From: Nothopassalora personata
Taxonomy: Eukaryota > Ascomycota > Dothideomycetes > Mycosphaerellales > Mycosphaerellaceae
Reading direction: 5' to 3'
Assembly (NCBI GenBank): GCA_033816765.1
Contig: CM066296.1
Span: 1,736,001-1,800,000 of the forward strand
DNA length: 64,000 nt
The position numbers and the translations under genes were made by a program. Positions 10,110 to 20,886 of the stretch are shown here, piece after piece (the first letter of the stretch is position 1; the number at the start of each line of letters is the position of its first letter). Below the pieces are notes generated by a model, which made no database searches, had not been told where the DNA came from, and saw only the letters and a program-made list of their open reading frames with translations.

Positions 10110-11125
10110 AAGAGTAGCGCGCCCACTAGGGGCTACGTAGAGTAGTAGTAGGCGAGGAGCCCGCGAGCAGCGTGTAAGGCGAGCGCCTTAGTTGTCGTTA
10201 CGTAGTAACTTAGGTAAGAATGCCTAGTCGGCGGCGGTAGTGTCGATGTTCTACGCCTATAGGAACTAGGACTACGGTTAGTAGGGTATACGTAGGCGAG
10301 GAACATGCGACTTACGGCGCGGCCGAGTTCGAACAGCCCATTAAGGGCGCGGTTCTACTCCTACTAGAGCGCGAGGGCTTCGGCGGCGGGGGCGGCGGTA
10401 GTGGTAGCGGCGGCGGCGGAGGCACGTATACGGGTCTCCCCGGCACGCTTATGCTTATAGGCATTAAACTGCCTAATAGCCTATAGGAAGGGTTAGCCGA
10501 AGCATAGGGGACGCACTAGAGCCCTCCCCCGCGAGTAGTAGTCGACTCGCACGAGCGAAGTAGCGACTTACCTCCTTAATGTCGTTACCTAGCTAGGCAC
10601 ATAGGCGGATCTACTCTACTAGCTCCTACTACTAGAGGTCTATAGGCGCCTAGCCTATTATAGCCGTAAGGAAGTCGCGCTAGGACCGCGCGGCGCGTAG
10701 GCGGCTTACTAGCGAGGCGATGGCGTAGCTAGTATTAGGCACGTAGCTATGTTTACTACGCCTACAGCGGCTACACTTCTTTAGGAGCTCGCCGGTAGTG
10801 ACACTATTACAGTTATCGGCCTCGTCTAGCAAGTGGTTAGCATACGAATCGTAGGCGACGCGCGTAGAGACTTACCCCTAACGAAGTACGGGAGGTACCG
10901 TATGTATATGTTAATTCTCTACGAGAGCTTAGTAGCTAGCGAGGGCGTTAGTAGCTACGAGGGTAATGCTAGTCGCTTACGACTACTAGGCGTTCTAGGG
11001 GCGTCGCGTACTAGAGCCGCCTAGCGGCGCTCGTCTTCTACGGCGCTAGTAGTACTATCGCTACTAGTACTGCTAGAGGAGGCGGAGTGGCTAGAGAATA
11101 GCGGCGAGGAGGGCACGGTAGACAT
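10110..11125 (-). pseudogene. Conserved antisense ORF between pol and the 3' LTR, Gypsy copy 1
   Basis: On the strand opposite to pol, a reading frame of about 300 codons can be followed through TAG/TAA codons that replace CAG/CAA. Recognisable pieces include GELLKK, the block SRLRAARS followed by RDFLTAI, and, nearer its end, an Ala-rich stretch and a block reading NRALNGLFELGR. The same order of blocks occurs on the plus strand of copy 2 (about 51,060-52,070). Many differences between the copies are synonymous third-position changes in this frame, such as CTC against TTA for Leu and GCG against GCT for Ala, which suggests that it was once translated. I do not recognise the protein family. 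The exact ends and possible frame changes are uncertain. Confidence 0.6.
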
Positions 11126-11426
11126 AATAATAATGATGATGCTAGCGAGGCGCTTACGATAATAGTACGGTACGGGTGCGTAGTAGTAGTGTAGCGAAGG
11201 TGATAAGCTAGGGAGCGTGCTAAGAAAGGGCTAGGTTAGGCTAGAGTTTTATGCCCCTAACTAGCTACGTCGGTATAGTAACTAAGCCTTACTCACCTAC
11301 ACCTACATAACGACACGTACGTAACCCGCATGTAGGCCGTATAGCAACTATAGTTCTAGAAGTACATAGGAGCCTCTACGTAGCAACTAGCGAGCTAAGG
11401 ACAGCTCGCACGGGAGGGGAGGCAAT

Positions 11427-11623
11427 TGTAAGGGGTAGCCTAGTAGCTAACCCCTACATGTGGCCTTATATGTAACATACGGTCGCGACCGGCTGCCAAG
11501 CCGCACGTAACACGCATGAGTACACCTTACGACGCGCGATGCGTCTTGAACAAAAGGCAAGAATTAGTTCATCTACGACTAGTAGGTCGTGGGCGTGCTA
11601 TACATTACGACATCCCCTTAACA
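11427..11623 (+). repeat. 3' LTR of Gypsy copy 1
   Basis: The LTR starts TGTAAGGGG after the purine tract GGGAGGGGAGG and ends CCCCTTAACA, about 197 bp. It aligns along most of its length with the 198-bp LTRs of copy 2. The following bases (from 11,624) belong to an unrelated Copia 3' region. The Gypsy therefore appears to have inserted into that Copia; the other half of the Copia and the matching 5-bp duplication should lie before the window. Confidence 0.8.
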
Positions 11624-11972
11624 ACACTTCTAGAGGTTTATAAGCTAGCTTAACCTATTATAGAGGTCTAAATACTACTAATAGGAGAAGAGTAGACTAT
11701 AACCTCCTATGTAAGATAAATAGGAGTGTTAAGATGTAGCATCTTAAGGGGAGCTAATAGTTAGGTTATAATCTAATAGCCTAAGGCATCTACGATAACT
11801 TAGCTTATCGTAGACACCTTCTCTCCCCTTTAGCTTAGATAGACATCTAACACAATTAACGCATTAGTTCCTAATATATTACTATATGCCCTATAGCTGT
11901 TAGCTAGTTGAAGATTAATCTCTTACTCTACTCCGCTACTAACTACGTATCCTATAAGGTCTTAACTTAACA
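11624..11972 (+). mobile_element. 3' fragment of an old Copia element, plus orientation
   Basis: 11,624-11,726 is the last 103 bp of internal sequence and 11,727-11,972 is the LTR (TGTTAAGATG...CTTAACA). Both match, in inverse orientation, the left end of the Copia at 12,192-17,807. The LTR ends directly against pogo-like sequence. The two elements are tail to tail around a 219-bp spacer and form inverted repeats of about 350 bp. The fragment is RIP-mutated. Confidence 0.88.
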
Positions 11973-12191
11973 GGAGTAGCTATTTTAAAGATACTAAGTA
12001 CTATTAAGAGATTAAATAGATAGAGGCCTATTTTAGCCTATCTACTAGCTATATTCTTTATAGTAAATGCCTTAGTCTATACTAGCTAGAATAGTGTAAA
12101 GAAATTACGGTTAGAGACGCTTATAATAACTATATACCTATAAATGTATTTATTAAACTCCTAAGAGTAGTAGATAGTAAAGGGCGTAAAT
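11973..12191 (-). pseudogene. pogo/Fot1-like transposase, C-terminal part
   Basis: Read on the minus strand, this spacer between the two Copia elements continues the transposase found at 17,813-18,754. The frame runs across the TAAAT target duplication without loss: the DDE-domain ending before the insertion (SLDILLF) is followed here by the C-terminal region, with blocks such as NRNFFTLF and KAFTIKNIASR that are typical of Fot1/pogo transposases. TAG/TAA codons replace Gln and Trp codons. The plus-oriented Copia cuts it off at 11,972. Confidence 0.82.
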
Positions 12192-12438
12192 TGTTAAGTT
12201 GAGACCTTATAGGATACGTAGTTAGTAGCGGAGTAGAGTAAGAGATTAATCTTCAACTAGCTAATAGCTATAGGGCATACAGCAATATATTAGGAACTAA
12301 TGTGTTGATTATGTTAGATGTCTATCTAAGCTAAAGGGGAGAGAAGGTGTCTTCCGATAAGCTAAGTTATCGTAGATGCCTTAGGCTATTAGATTATAAC
12401 CTAACTATTAGCTCCCCTTAAGATGCTATATCTTAACA
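12192..12438 (-). repeat. 3' LTR of the minus-strand Copia
   Basis: This is a 247-bp LTR reading TGTTAAGTTGAG...CTTAACA on the plus strand. It has more TA dinucleotides than its partner at 17,561-17,807. Confidence 0.9.
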
Positions 12439-12599
12439 CTCCTACTTATCTTATATAGGAGGTTATAGTCTACTCTTCTCCTATTAGTAGTATTTAGACC
12501 TCTATAATAGGTTGAGCTAGCTTATAAACCTCTAGAAGTGTAGACTAGTCTTTAGCTTTATAAACTTATCTATAACTATCTTAGATGTTAGGGTGTACT

Positions 12600-15500
12600 T
12601 AATAGTAATAAGCCTTCTCTACTAAAGTTTCCTAATAGTATTGTAGGTAATGTTAATGTACTTTAACTTGTTATAAACATGTGCATCCCTCACTAGGGTA
12701 AGGGCAGCTTAGTTGTTACCTCTTAATTAGACTAGTCTTAAGCTTAATATAGTCTCCTAGTTTCTAGTAATCCTTAGTTAATAGGAACAGTCTCCTACTA
12801 ACTCTAGACAGTCTATCTCCCTTAGTAGTAAAGCTAGGAATTAGGATTACTTTATATATGCATTTATAGCTATATATTTAGCTTCTATTATAGATGTTGC
12901 TACAGACTTTTGCTTCTTGCTTATCTAGGAGACTAGTGCCCTATAGAGGAAGAAGACATACCTAAGGATAGAGACTCTATCTACTTTATCTATTGCATAA
13001 TTAGAGTTATAGTATCTAACTAGGCATCCTTCTCTATGCCTAGAGAAGACAAGGCTAAGATTAGGATATAACCTTAGATATCTTGTAATCTTCTTTAAAG
13101 CCTTTATATAGTAGGTAGATGGGTTACTTATAAATAAGCTTATCCTTCCTAGGGCAAAAGCAATGTCTAGCCTTATAATTGTTACTAGCTATATCTATAT
13201 ACTATTAATACTCTAGTACTCTGCCTTATTACACCTCTTATCTATGTAGCTTAAAGGTTTAAGAGCCTTATAGCTGTCTATAGGTAAGTATGTAGGTGCT
13301 GTCTTCTTATAGTTTATCCCTATCTTAGTAAGGTTGTCCCTAATAAAGTGTCCCTAGTTAAGTTTTAGGATTCCTCTCCTCCTATCCCTTATAACTCTTA
13401 TACTAAGGATCTTTTTAGGTTTACTAAGATCTTTAATCTTAAAGACTTTACTAAGTTCTCTTTTAAACTAGAGAACATCTATTAACTTTAGTGCAGCAAT
13501 TAGAATGTTATCTACATATATAAGAATTATAATCTCTTTTTCCTTATAAATAAGTAGGTATAGATCTACCTCTAACTATATAAATCTAATCTCTCTAAGC
13601 TTTGACATATAGAGTTAATTCCAATCTCTAGCTGCTTACTTAAGTCTATATAAGCTTTTAAGGATCTTAAACACTATGTTTAGTAGAAGCTTAACTCCTA
13701 GTAGTAGTAACATAAAGATGTCTTTATAGAGGGTGCTTTCTATAAACGCATTATTTACATCTACTTAGTAAAGATAGAGATCCTTCTTACATACAATAGC
13801 TATAAACACCCTAAGGGTGTCCTATCTAACTATAGGCGTAAATGTCTCTATAAAGTTAATACTAAACTTCTATAAAAAGCCCCTTACAACTAGCCTAGCC
13901 TTAAACTTTCCAATGGCTCTACTAATGCTTCTTTTAATATTAAAGACCTATCTTAACGTAACTAAGTTTGCTCCTTTTAGTAGAATAGCATTCTCCTAGG
14001 TATTGTTACTCTATAGAGTATCTAGCTCCTTCTAGATTGCTTCCTTCTAAAGGTGTCCCTATTTCTTATTATTTATAGCATCCTTATAGGACTTTAGAAT
14101 TAGGATCTCTTACTTGTATATAATAACTTCTATAGTTGCTATAAAGGCTATCTCCTTAACTTCTTCTAGGAATTTACTATCCTATAGTACTAAATTATCT
14201 ACTAATTGCATAGCTATAAAGAAAGCTTAGTAGTAAGCAGTAAGGTTCTCTAAGAGGTCTATTACTTCTCCTACTTTAGTAGCTAGTTTAGGTATAGGGA
14301 CTATAGATCTTAGGGCTTTCTGTTTCTATTTATAGCCCTTAACATTATAGTTAGCCCTCCTCTTACTAAGGGATAATCTAAGAGTAGTCACTTATGTCCT
14401 AGTAACATTCTTTTCCTAGAGATCTAGTAAGCTTATCTTAATTAGCTTATCGATTTTCTAAAATTCCCCTATATTCTTTAGAGGCTAGGGAAGTTGCATA
14501 AACAGCTTTCTTAGCTAGGCTATTACTAGGCTACTCTACTAAATGATTAAATAGTAAATAGGTTGCTCTAAGAATATGTCCTTCCTTAGCCTCCCTAAGG
14601 GTCTCCTAGCTAGTTTATTGCTTAATAGATTCAATTTTGTAACATTGAGATCTATATTACCTCTAGGTTAATCCTTAAAGAAGTCTATATATATATATGT
14701 TGTTTTACAGCTTTTATGTCTAGTTCCTAAAAGAGCTAGGCCTTAGCTGTGTTTTTAACGTATTTAATAAACACTACTTCTTTACCTCTGTTTATTAGTT
14801 TATTACTTCTTACCTAATAAGGCTAGGATCTTATGTCTATGTAGACAATAGCTTTGCATCCCTAAACCTTTAAATAGTTGATAGTTAGCTTAATACTATT
14901 AAAGGCTTTATCTAGTGAAACCTTAAACCTATTATAGTCTAGACTATTTAGTAGTTTGTTCCTTATGTAGGTTTAGGCTTCTAGTGCTTTAGGCTAGAAT
15001 TCAATTAGCATCTTAGCCTCTTTAAGCATTGCCCTTATAGAGTCTTCTAAGGTTTGTATTAACCTTTTAACTAGTCTATTTTAGAGCGAGTTATATACCT
15101 TAGTATGCTCTAGCCCAATTCCTAAATCCTTCTCCTACTACTTAACTAATGCAATAAGTTCCCTTGTATTGTTAAGCCTAACTGCTTTTAACTATGCTAA
15201 TAATTTCCTCTCTACCTTAATCTTCTAGTTCTAGAGAGTAACTAGAGCATCTTCTCTTTTCTTAAGAGGACACGTCTACTTTTTTCTAGAGAAGTTGTTA
15301 ATAATCTTAAGCTAGTATTTGAACCCTAGCCTTGATGTTAGTAGTAGACTATATATGTTAATAGATATAAGGGTAAGTCTTTTAGGTCTTCTCTAAGTAA
15401 CTTTGCCTTTGTACTTTTTTATCTTTACTATTAAACACACTCTACACTAGTAGAAGCTATCCCTAGGAATAGGAATAAGTTCTTTTAAGTCTATTACCTT

Positions 15501-17120
15501 ATAAAGATTCTAGAGCAAGTTCTTCCTAAAGTATGTAAATCTTCTATGCTAAAGCTCCTACTATTTTAGGTTAGTCTCTAATTTAGTAGTTACAAAGGCA
15601 TTCTCTATTAGTAGTACACATAATAAGTAATATGCCCTTTTTTATAGTAGAGGAGAAATCTCATTAATAAATAGAACCCCCCTAAGAAGCCTTGTCTAGA
15701 CAACAGTTTAGCTAGAGGGGGATACAAGAGAAAATAAAGGAGGTTAGACACTAAACTGCTTGCTAAACTAGTTCTAAGAAACTAGGTTTACCCCTAGCTT
15801 AGGTACAAGCAGAACATCTTCTAAAACAACTTTCCTACTAGATCTCCTACTTATCTCTATAGTCCTAATATAAGTAGCTAACAAATGCCTACCTCCTACT
15901 TTAATCTATTTCTTCTTTATTAAGGGAGTTATAGATCTAAAGAGGCAGTTCTAGTTAGTTATATAGGATAAAGCACAAGAATTAAGTAACTACTCTAATA
16001 AGGGGAACTTGCCTTAGACTTCTATAGTTAAGTAAGCTACTTTATTATACTTATTATTATTAGACATTGTCTTCTAGGATAAGTTGTATAAGTTAGGTAG
16101 CTCTTAGGTAGAGAAACCTTTCCTAGTCTTCCTTGTTTTAGAGGAAGGAGACTAGGCCTAGTTCTTCTAGAGTAATAGTATATTAGAGCTAAGTTTCTTT
16201 ACTATTTTCTTAAGTTCCTCTATAGAGGACTTCTCTCTTAGTGTTCTTCTTAAAGATAGTAGTAGAGATCTTCTCTTCTTAACATATATTGCATTCTAGG
16301 AGGATAGTGCTTAGGAATAAGATCTAAGGACCTTCTTTGCCTTAGAGAGACTAGGGCAGTCCTTAATAAGATAGTCCTTCTTATAGAGAAGGCAGGAAAG
16401 TAATCTTACCTAACCTAAGGGCCTAACCTAGGTAGCTGCTATACTATACTTAGCCTTAGAGGGATTTAATCTAGCCTCTTAAGCCTTAAGGATCTTTAAG
16501 GTCCTTTTATAATCTATCTTTAGCTAAGCTATAATAGTATCCCTAGCTATATAGTAGTTAGGTAGCAGTAAGCTCAAAAGCTAGGTTATTCTTATATTAG
16601 CTTTCCTATAGTGCTAGCCCTCTAGGTCAACATTAGCAATCCTCCTTCTAAGAGACACTAGGTGTGCCTATACAGATCTAATAGTAAACTCTTCACTTAT
16701 CTTAAAGTTTATAAACTGTTTTGTGAGCTTATGTATATAGGTTAGCAACACCTAGCTATACTTGTTCTAGAGATATACCTATATCTTAGCAGCTTTTCTA
16801 GATTCGCAAGAGCCCTTAAGCTTAAATTTATCTTCTTCTATAATCCTACTTAGGATACTAAAGTAGTAAGCTGCATTTTGTTTTGTCTATGTTAGTGTAT
16901 TAAGAATCTCTTTAATCTTAGTCTCTTCCTAGAGTTTTAGGTTCTTGCCCTTAATGTTGTTAAATAACACTTCTAATAGGTCATTAATTGCAAAGAATGC
17001 TAACTAGCTCTCTATCTTGTATCTCTAAAGGTTGAACTATCTCTTCTAGTTGTCTCTCCTAAGAATTGGGATTTTAGTTCCCTTCTCTTCTCCTTTCTCT
17101 TAGTATAAATCTATAATAAA
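12600..17120 (-). pseudogene. Copia gag-pol remnant of the minus-strand element
   Basis: Read on the minus strand through frequent stops, the order from right to left is gag, a zinc knuckle near 16,360-16,400 of the form C-x2-(C)-x3-(H)-x4-C, protease near 15,985, integrase, reverse transcriptase (about 13,300-14,000) and RNase H (about 12,600-13,000). The protease motif retains Ser-Cys-Ala after a changed Asp, matching the Asp-Ser-Cys-Ala of the young Copia. The densest homology is antisense to the short plus-strand ORF at 13,817-13,999, which is only a shadow of the reverse transcriptase. No intact ORF remains. Confidence 0.82.
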
Positions 17121-17545
17121 TTGAATGTAATAAAACAAGGTGTATATGCTTTAAGGTCGTAGCTTAGGTCCTGCTAAGGCTTTTAGTATAGAATAGTAAG
17201 GTTCGTAGGTGTAGATACTAAGGCCTGCTTAGTAGGGTAAAGAAAGAGCGGTATAGTCTCGGAGCTAGGACACAGGTCTATCTCTCCTAGTAGAGTTCTA
17301 AATAACTTACTTAAAGTCCTTCTTAATAGTATCTCGATGCAATTCTGCCTATAGAGTGTCTTTAAGGTATTAGCTTATAGTAAGCCGTATAGAGTCCTTT
17401 TCTAGATTACCTATTACTTAGTATTAAACTAAGCTCCTTAATAGGATAGATAGGGTAGACTTCTGCTTCCTAGATGTTTTCTGCTATAATAGTAAGGGAT
17501 ACAAGTAACCTGTACTAATATAGGTTGCTCTTACTCCTATACAAA

Positions 17546-17807
17546 CCCGGGCTTATAACCTGTTAAGTTAAGACCTTACAGGATACGTAGTTAGCAGCGG
17601 AGTAGAGTAAGAGATCAACCTTCAACTAGCTAATAGCTATAGGGCATGCAGCAATATATTAGGAACCAATGTGTTAATTGTGTTAGATGTCTATCTAAGC
17701 TAAAGGGGAGAGAAGGTGTCTTCCGACAAGCTAAGTTATTGTGGATGCCTTAGGCTATTAGATTACAACCTAACTGTTAGCTCCCCTTAAGATGCTACAT
17801 CTTAACA
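17546..17807 (-). repeat. 5' LTR (17,561-17,807) and primer-binding site (17,546-17,560) of the minus-strand Copia
   Basis: This is a 247-bp LTR reading TGTTAAG...CTTAACA. Directly inside it the minus strand reads GGTTATAAGCCCGGG, the initiator-Met half-tRNA primer site with one G-to-A change relative to the young Copia. Confidence 0.9.
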
Positions 17808-17812
17808 TAAAT

Positions 17813-18754
17813 AGTAATATATCTAGAGATTATAACTAGTACGTTAAGTAAGGTAGATATATAGAGACTAAGACCTTATTAGTATAGGCCTATTTAAGGA
17901 AAGCTATATTAATATACGACCTATATCTATCTATATAGAGGAGTCTATAATCTCTTTAAGTCTTATTCTTCGTAAATTAATAGAATACCTATTATAACTA
18001 TACTAATCTAAGCTTATTGTTTATTTAGCCCTTCTTACTTAAAACGAAGAATGCCTAGTAGATAGTAGCTATAAGGTCCTATACCTAACTATCTTAAATA
18101 TTACTAGTCTTAGCTTAGTAAATAAGGTAAGGTAGAAGTACTATAAGATTAGTATAGATATACCCTATAATAGTAAGCTACTCTCTATTACTATCTTATA
18201 TATTACCTATTAACTTTCTACTCTTAAATGCCGACTTAGAGACTATCCTTCTTACCTTTAAAAGAAAGCTAATAAGTATACCTTTTTTATCTATATTTTA
18301 CGTATTTTCTAGCTTAATCTTATACTATATAACTTTCTACTCTTATAACTAGAAGTAGGCGGTATAGTAATACTTACTATCTACCTATTTATCTAATATC
18401 GAATAGCTAAGATATAGAGATAGGATCTTGTCCTTATACCTCTAGTAAAATCTAGGGACCTAGGATTAATAGGGACGTATTTTAGCGATATCCTTAATAA
18501 AGTTAAGTAGTATTAAAGGTATAGGTAGTAGGCTACGTTTAGATAGTATATTAAGATAGGCTATAAGTGTCCGCTCTTACTAGTTATTAAGAATACGCTA
18601 TTCTTTATACTTTAAGGTAGGATTTTTAGTACTTAAATTCTAGCGTTACGATAGCGTTAAGTAGTTGACTCTATACTTATTAGCAATAGTAGTAATATTA
18701 GGCTCGTCGAGCTCTTGTAGACGAGCTATTGCTTTTTAAAGTACGTCTATTGTG
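17813..18754 (-). pseudogene. pogo/Fot1-like transposase, N-terminal and DDE part
   Basis: On the minus strand the translation begins near 18,754 with a helix-turn-helix region (KAIARLQELDEPNITTIANK), continues through the DNA-binding half and into the DDE domain. A block around IDRYRSYINIAFL and then LPYLTY and SLDILLF match the usual Fot1/pogo endings. Stops are mostly TAG/TAA in place of Gln/Trp codons. The gene is interrupted at 17,812 by the minus-strand Copia and resumes at 12,191. Terminal inverted repeats were not found; the right end should lie between 18,755 and the next gene. Confidence 0.78.
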
Positions 18755-18951
18755 TGTTGTGCTATATAGGTTTAAATATTGGATAAAACAACGCGTCGCG
18801 TGCATTACTTGCGACCGTGCACGACGCGCACCTGACTTCTAGCCGAGCCCGCCACATCCTTAACGTGTGTAGCCATCCACCATCTATTCACGTTGCACTC
18901 ACTTCTGCGGGACATGTTGTTGTATTGCAATTCCCCATCTGCTGCCACGCC

Positions 18952-20886
18952 ATGGACCACCAACTCCCTAATGACGGCCTCAAATGGTTCGGCCAAGGCT
19001 TCGATGGCTTTCCCAAACGACTGCCAGATGACTGCGTCGAGTATATCATTCATGTCATCGACCAGAGGCTGGAGAGCATCGCCGCAGTCCGCAGCCGGCT
19101 GAACGAGCTCCTCAAAGCAGTCCACGGCCTCACAAAGAAGCACCTCACAGACTACATCTGGCAACGGGATCCTTTTGAACTGGTGCTGCAACCCAAGCTT
19201 GACCTCTCCACGCCCGAACATGTTGCTCGATCTGCATCCAACCCAACACGGCCTCACCTGCGGGGCCGCACAAACTTTGGCGACTCGGTAGCGGACGAGT
19301 GGCTGATAGTGTACGTGCTTCGCCAAGTCAGCAAACACTTCCCCGACGCCTGGATCCGAGTCTACGACACAGATGGCGAGTTCCTGCTGATCGAAGCCGC
19401 GAACGCGTTACCAAAGTGGCTCAATCCAGAGATTGCGGAGCACCGTGTCTGGCTGAACGACGGCCAGCTCAAGATCATCCCACTGGAAGGCGAATCCCCC
19501 AACCAGAACATGAGCCTCGAGGATGCGCTGTCAACCATCACGCAGACCCCAGAGAAGCTCCTGGTAGAAGACGCGATCGAGAAGGAAGCCTTCTACAGAC
19601 TACGGGAGTATCCTTCCGCTATCTCATCCTCTCTGCATCACGCTCTCGTATCAGTCCCCAGAAGACTGGCATACATCCTGCATCGCAATCCTGCTTACAT
19701 CTCGCCTGCTGTCGAGTCCTTTTACCTTCGCGATCCCGTCAGCTTGAGGCCGCTGGCCACGAAAGACACCGCGACGTTGAACTTTCCACCCGAAGACTTC
19801 GTCACCGTCAGCGTCAGGTTCACCAAAGTGGGATATGCTCAACTGAGGAGTCAAGTCTTTGACCCACCGCCAGCATGGACCGCGGTCATACCAAGGATGA
19901 AGGACGAGAGAGTTGCGATGGGCATGAAGTTGACCTGTGGTTTTGAGATGCTTGTGGCGGATCCTCAGAATCAGGACAAGAGGAATGTTCGGGAGATCAA
20001 GCTGTTGCTGGATGACATAGAAAGTGGGGAGGAAAAGCTGCCGGATGATGCTGAGCTTGCGACTTGGCCAAAGACACAAGATGATGAGAAGTGGCTGGAC
20101 ATTGACTACAACGACTTCGAGAAGGAGCTGTCAGGCAAGACTGGCGGCAAGAAGGATGGCGGGGATGGCGGCTTCGGCGATCAAGGTGCACAAGAAAACC
20201 TGCGCAAAATGGTATCAAGATTCGAGGAATTCCTGGAAGACGACGAGGCTGGCGTTGATGGAGTCGACGACATGGATGACGAGGACATCAGCGACAGCGC
20301 CACAGAAGATGAAACAGAAAAGCCTCCCACTGAAGCAGACATGAAAAAGAACAGCACCTCCCCCGACCCCGAAGACGCCTGGTTCGACGACGCAATGAAA
20401 AACGTCCGCTTCATGTCTGACGACCACAAGGAAGAAAGCGGCCTATTGGACGAAGCACGAAACCTCGCCCTCCAAGACGACGAAGACGCCGGCGACATCG
20501 ACGCAGACGAGGAAATGCGCAAAGTCGTCGAGCTCATGGAGCACGAGCTGAAAGGGCACGGCGCTCTCCACCTCGGTTCCAAATCGCACGGCAAGGGCAA
20601 AGGCAAAGCACTTGCTGTCAAGCCTACCTTTGGACCGGAACGGCCACCGGGCTTGCAGGTCCAGGAAAAGGGCGGCGTCCGCTTTGCGGAGGCGGATGAG
20701 GAGATTGGTCCCGGAGACGGAGAGCTGAGCTCAGATGATGAGGAGTACAACGATGTGGATCTAGGTCTGGCGAAGAATTTGTTGGAGAGCTTCAAGGGAC
20801 AGGCGGGGATGGCGGGTCCCGCGGGGAATATGATGAGGGCGCTGGGTGTGGGGATGCCGAGGGATGAGGGGGAGGAGAGTGAGTGA
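18952..20886 (+). CDS. SGT1/ecdysoneless (ECD) family protein
   Basis: The single exon has 644 codons from the ATG at 18,952 (context GCCATGG). The frame is open from 18,817, but the family normally begins close to the LPDDCVEYIIHVID block, which this start retains. The N-terminal two thirds matches the ecdysoneless family, a eukaryotic protein linked to transcription and, in animals and yeast, to pre-mRNA splicing and cell-cycle control. The C-terminal third is highly acidic, with many Asp/Glu runs (residues about 400-520), and is probably disordered. It is the first gene after the transposon stack and is free of RIP mutation. Confidence 0.85.
   Translation: MDHQLPNDGLKWFGQGFDGFPKRLPDDCVEYIIHVIDQRLESIAAVRSRLNELLKAVHGLTKKHLTDYIWQRDPFELVLQPKLDLSTPEHVARSASNPTRPHLRGRTNFGDSVADEWLIVYVLRQVSKHFPDAWIRVYDTDGEFLLIEAANALPKWLNPEIAEHRVWLNDGQLKIIPLEGESPNQNMSLEDALSTITQTPEKLLVEDAIEKEAFYRLREYPSAISSSLHHALVSVPRRLAYILHRNPAYISPAVESFYLRDPVSLRPLATKDTATLNFPPEDFVTVSVRFTKVGYAQLRSQVFDPPPAWTAVIPRMKDERVAMGMKLTCGFEMLVADPQNQDKRNVREIKLLLDDIESGEEKLPDDAELATWPKTQDDEKWLDIDYNDFEKELSGKTGGKKDGGDGGFGDQGAQENLRKMVSRFEEFLEDDEAGVDGVDDMDDEDISDSATEDETEKPPTEADMKKNSTSPDPEDAWFDDAMKNVRFMSDDHKEESGLLDEARNLALQDDEDAGDIDADEEMRKVVELMEHELKGHGALHLGSKSHGKGKGKALAVKPTFGPERPPGLQVQEKGGVRFAEADEEIGPGDGELSSDDEEYNDVDLGLAKNLLESFKGQAGMAGPAGNMMRALGVGMPRDEGEESE

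Larger units (their letters stand above)
1..11623 (+). mobile_element. RIP-mutated Ty3/Gypsy chromovirus, copy 1 (5' end outside window, interrupted by Copia)
   Basis: This is an LTR retrotransposon of the chromodomain Gypsy group. In order it shows gag with a zinc knuckle, protease, reverse transcriptase, RNase H, integrase, a C-terminal chromodomain, a further 1.1-kb segment with an antisense reading frame, a polypurine tract (about 11,409-11,426) and a 3' LTR at 11,427-11,623. The 5' LTR and the start of gag lie before base 1. The element is split inside the reverse transcriptase by the Copia element at 1760-7248. All reading frames contain many TAG/TAA codons where CAG/CAA is expected, which is the RIP pattern. 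A second copy of the same family lies at 50,526-57,481 on the minus strand and supports these boundaries. Confidence 0.9.
12192..17807 (-). mobile_element. Complete but RIP-mutated Copia element, minus orientation
   Basis: The 5616-bp element is bounded by 247-bp LTRs (12,192-12,438 and 17,561-17,807) and a 5-bp target duplication TAAAT (12,187-12,191 and 17,808-17,812). The primer-binding site lies next to the right-hand LTR at 17,546-17,560. The two LTRs differ at roughly fifteen to eighteen positions, all C/T or G/A transitions, as RIP produces. It is inserted in a pogo/Fot1-like transposase gene, whose halves lie on both sides. LTR length and sequence differ from the young Copia, so it is a different family that shares the half-tRNA primer and protease motif. 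Confidence 0.93.

Noticed and set aside
13817..13999. Plus-strand ORF of 60 codons as a gene
   Set aside because: It is the antisense of the RIP-mutated Copia reverse transcriptase.
18793..18829. Imperfect inverted repeat (GCGTCGCGTGCA and TGCACGACGCGC) as a pogo terminal repeat
   Set aside because: It is short, imperfect and both arms lie at the same end; no matching copy was found at the other end of the pogo remnant.
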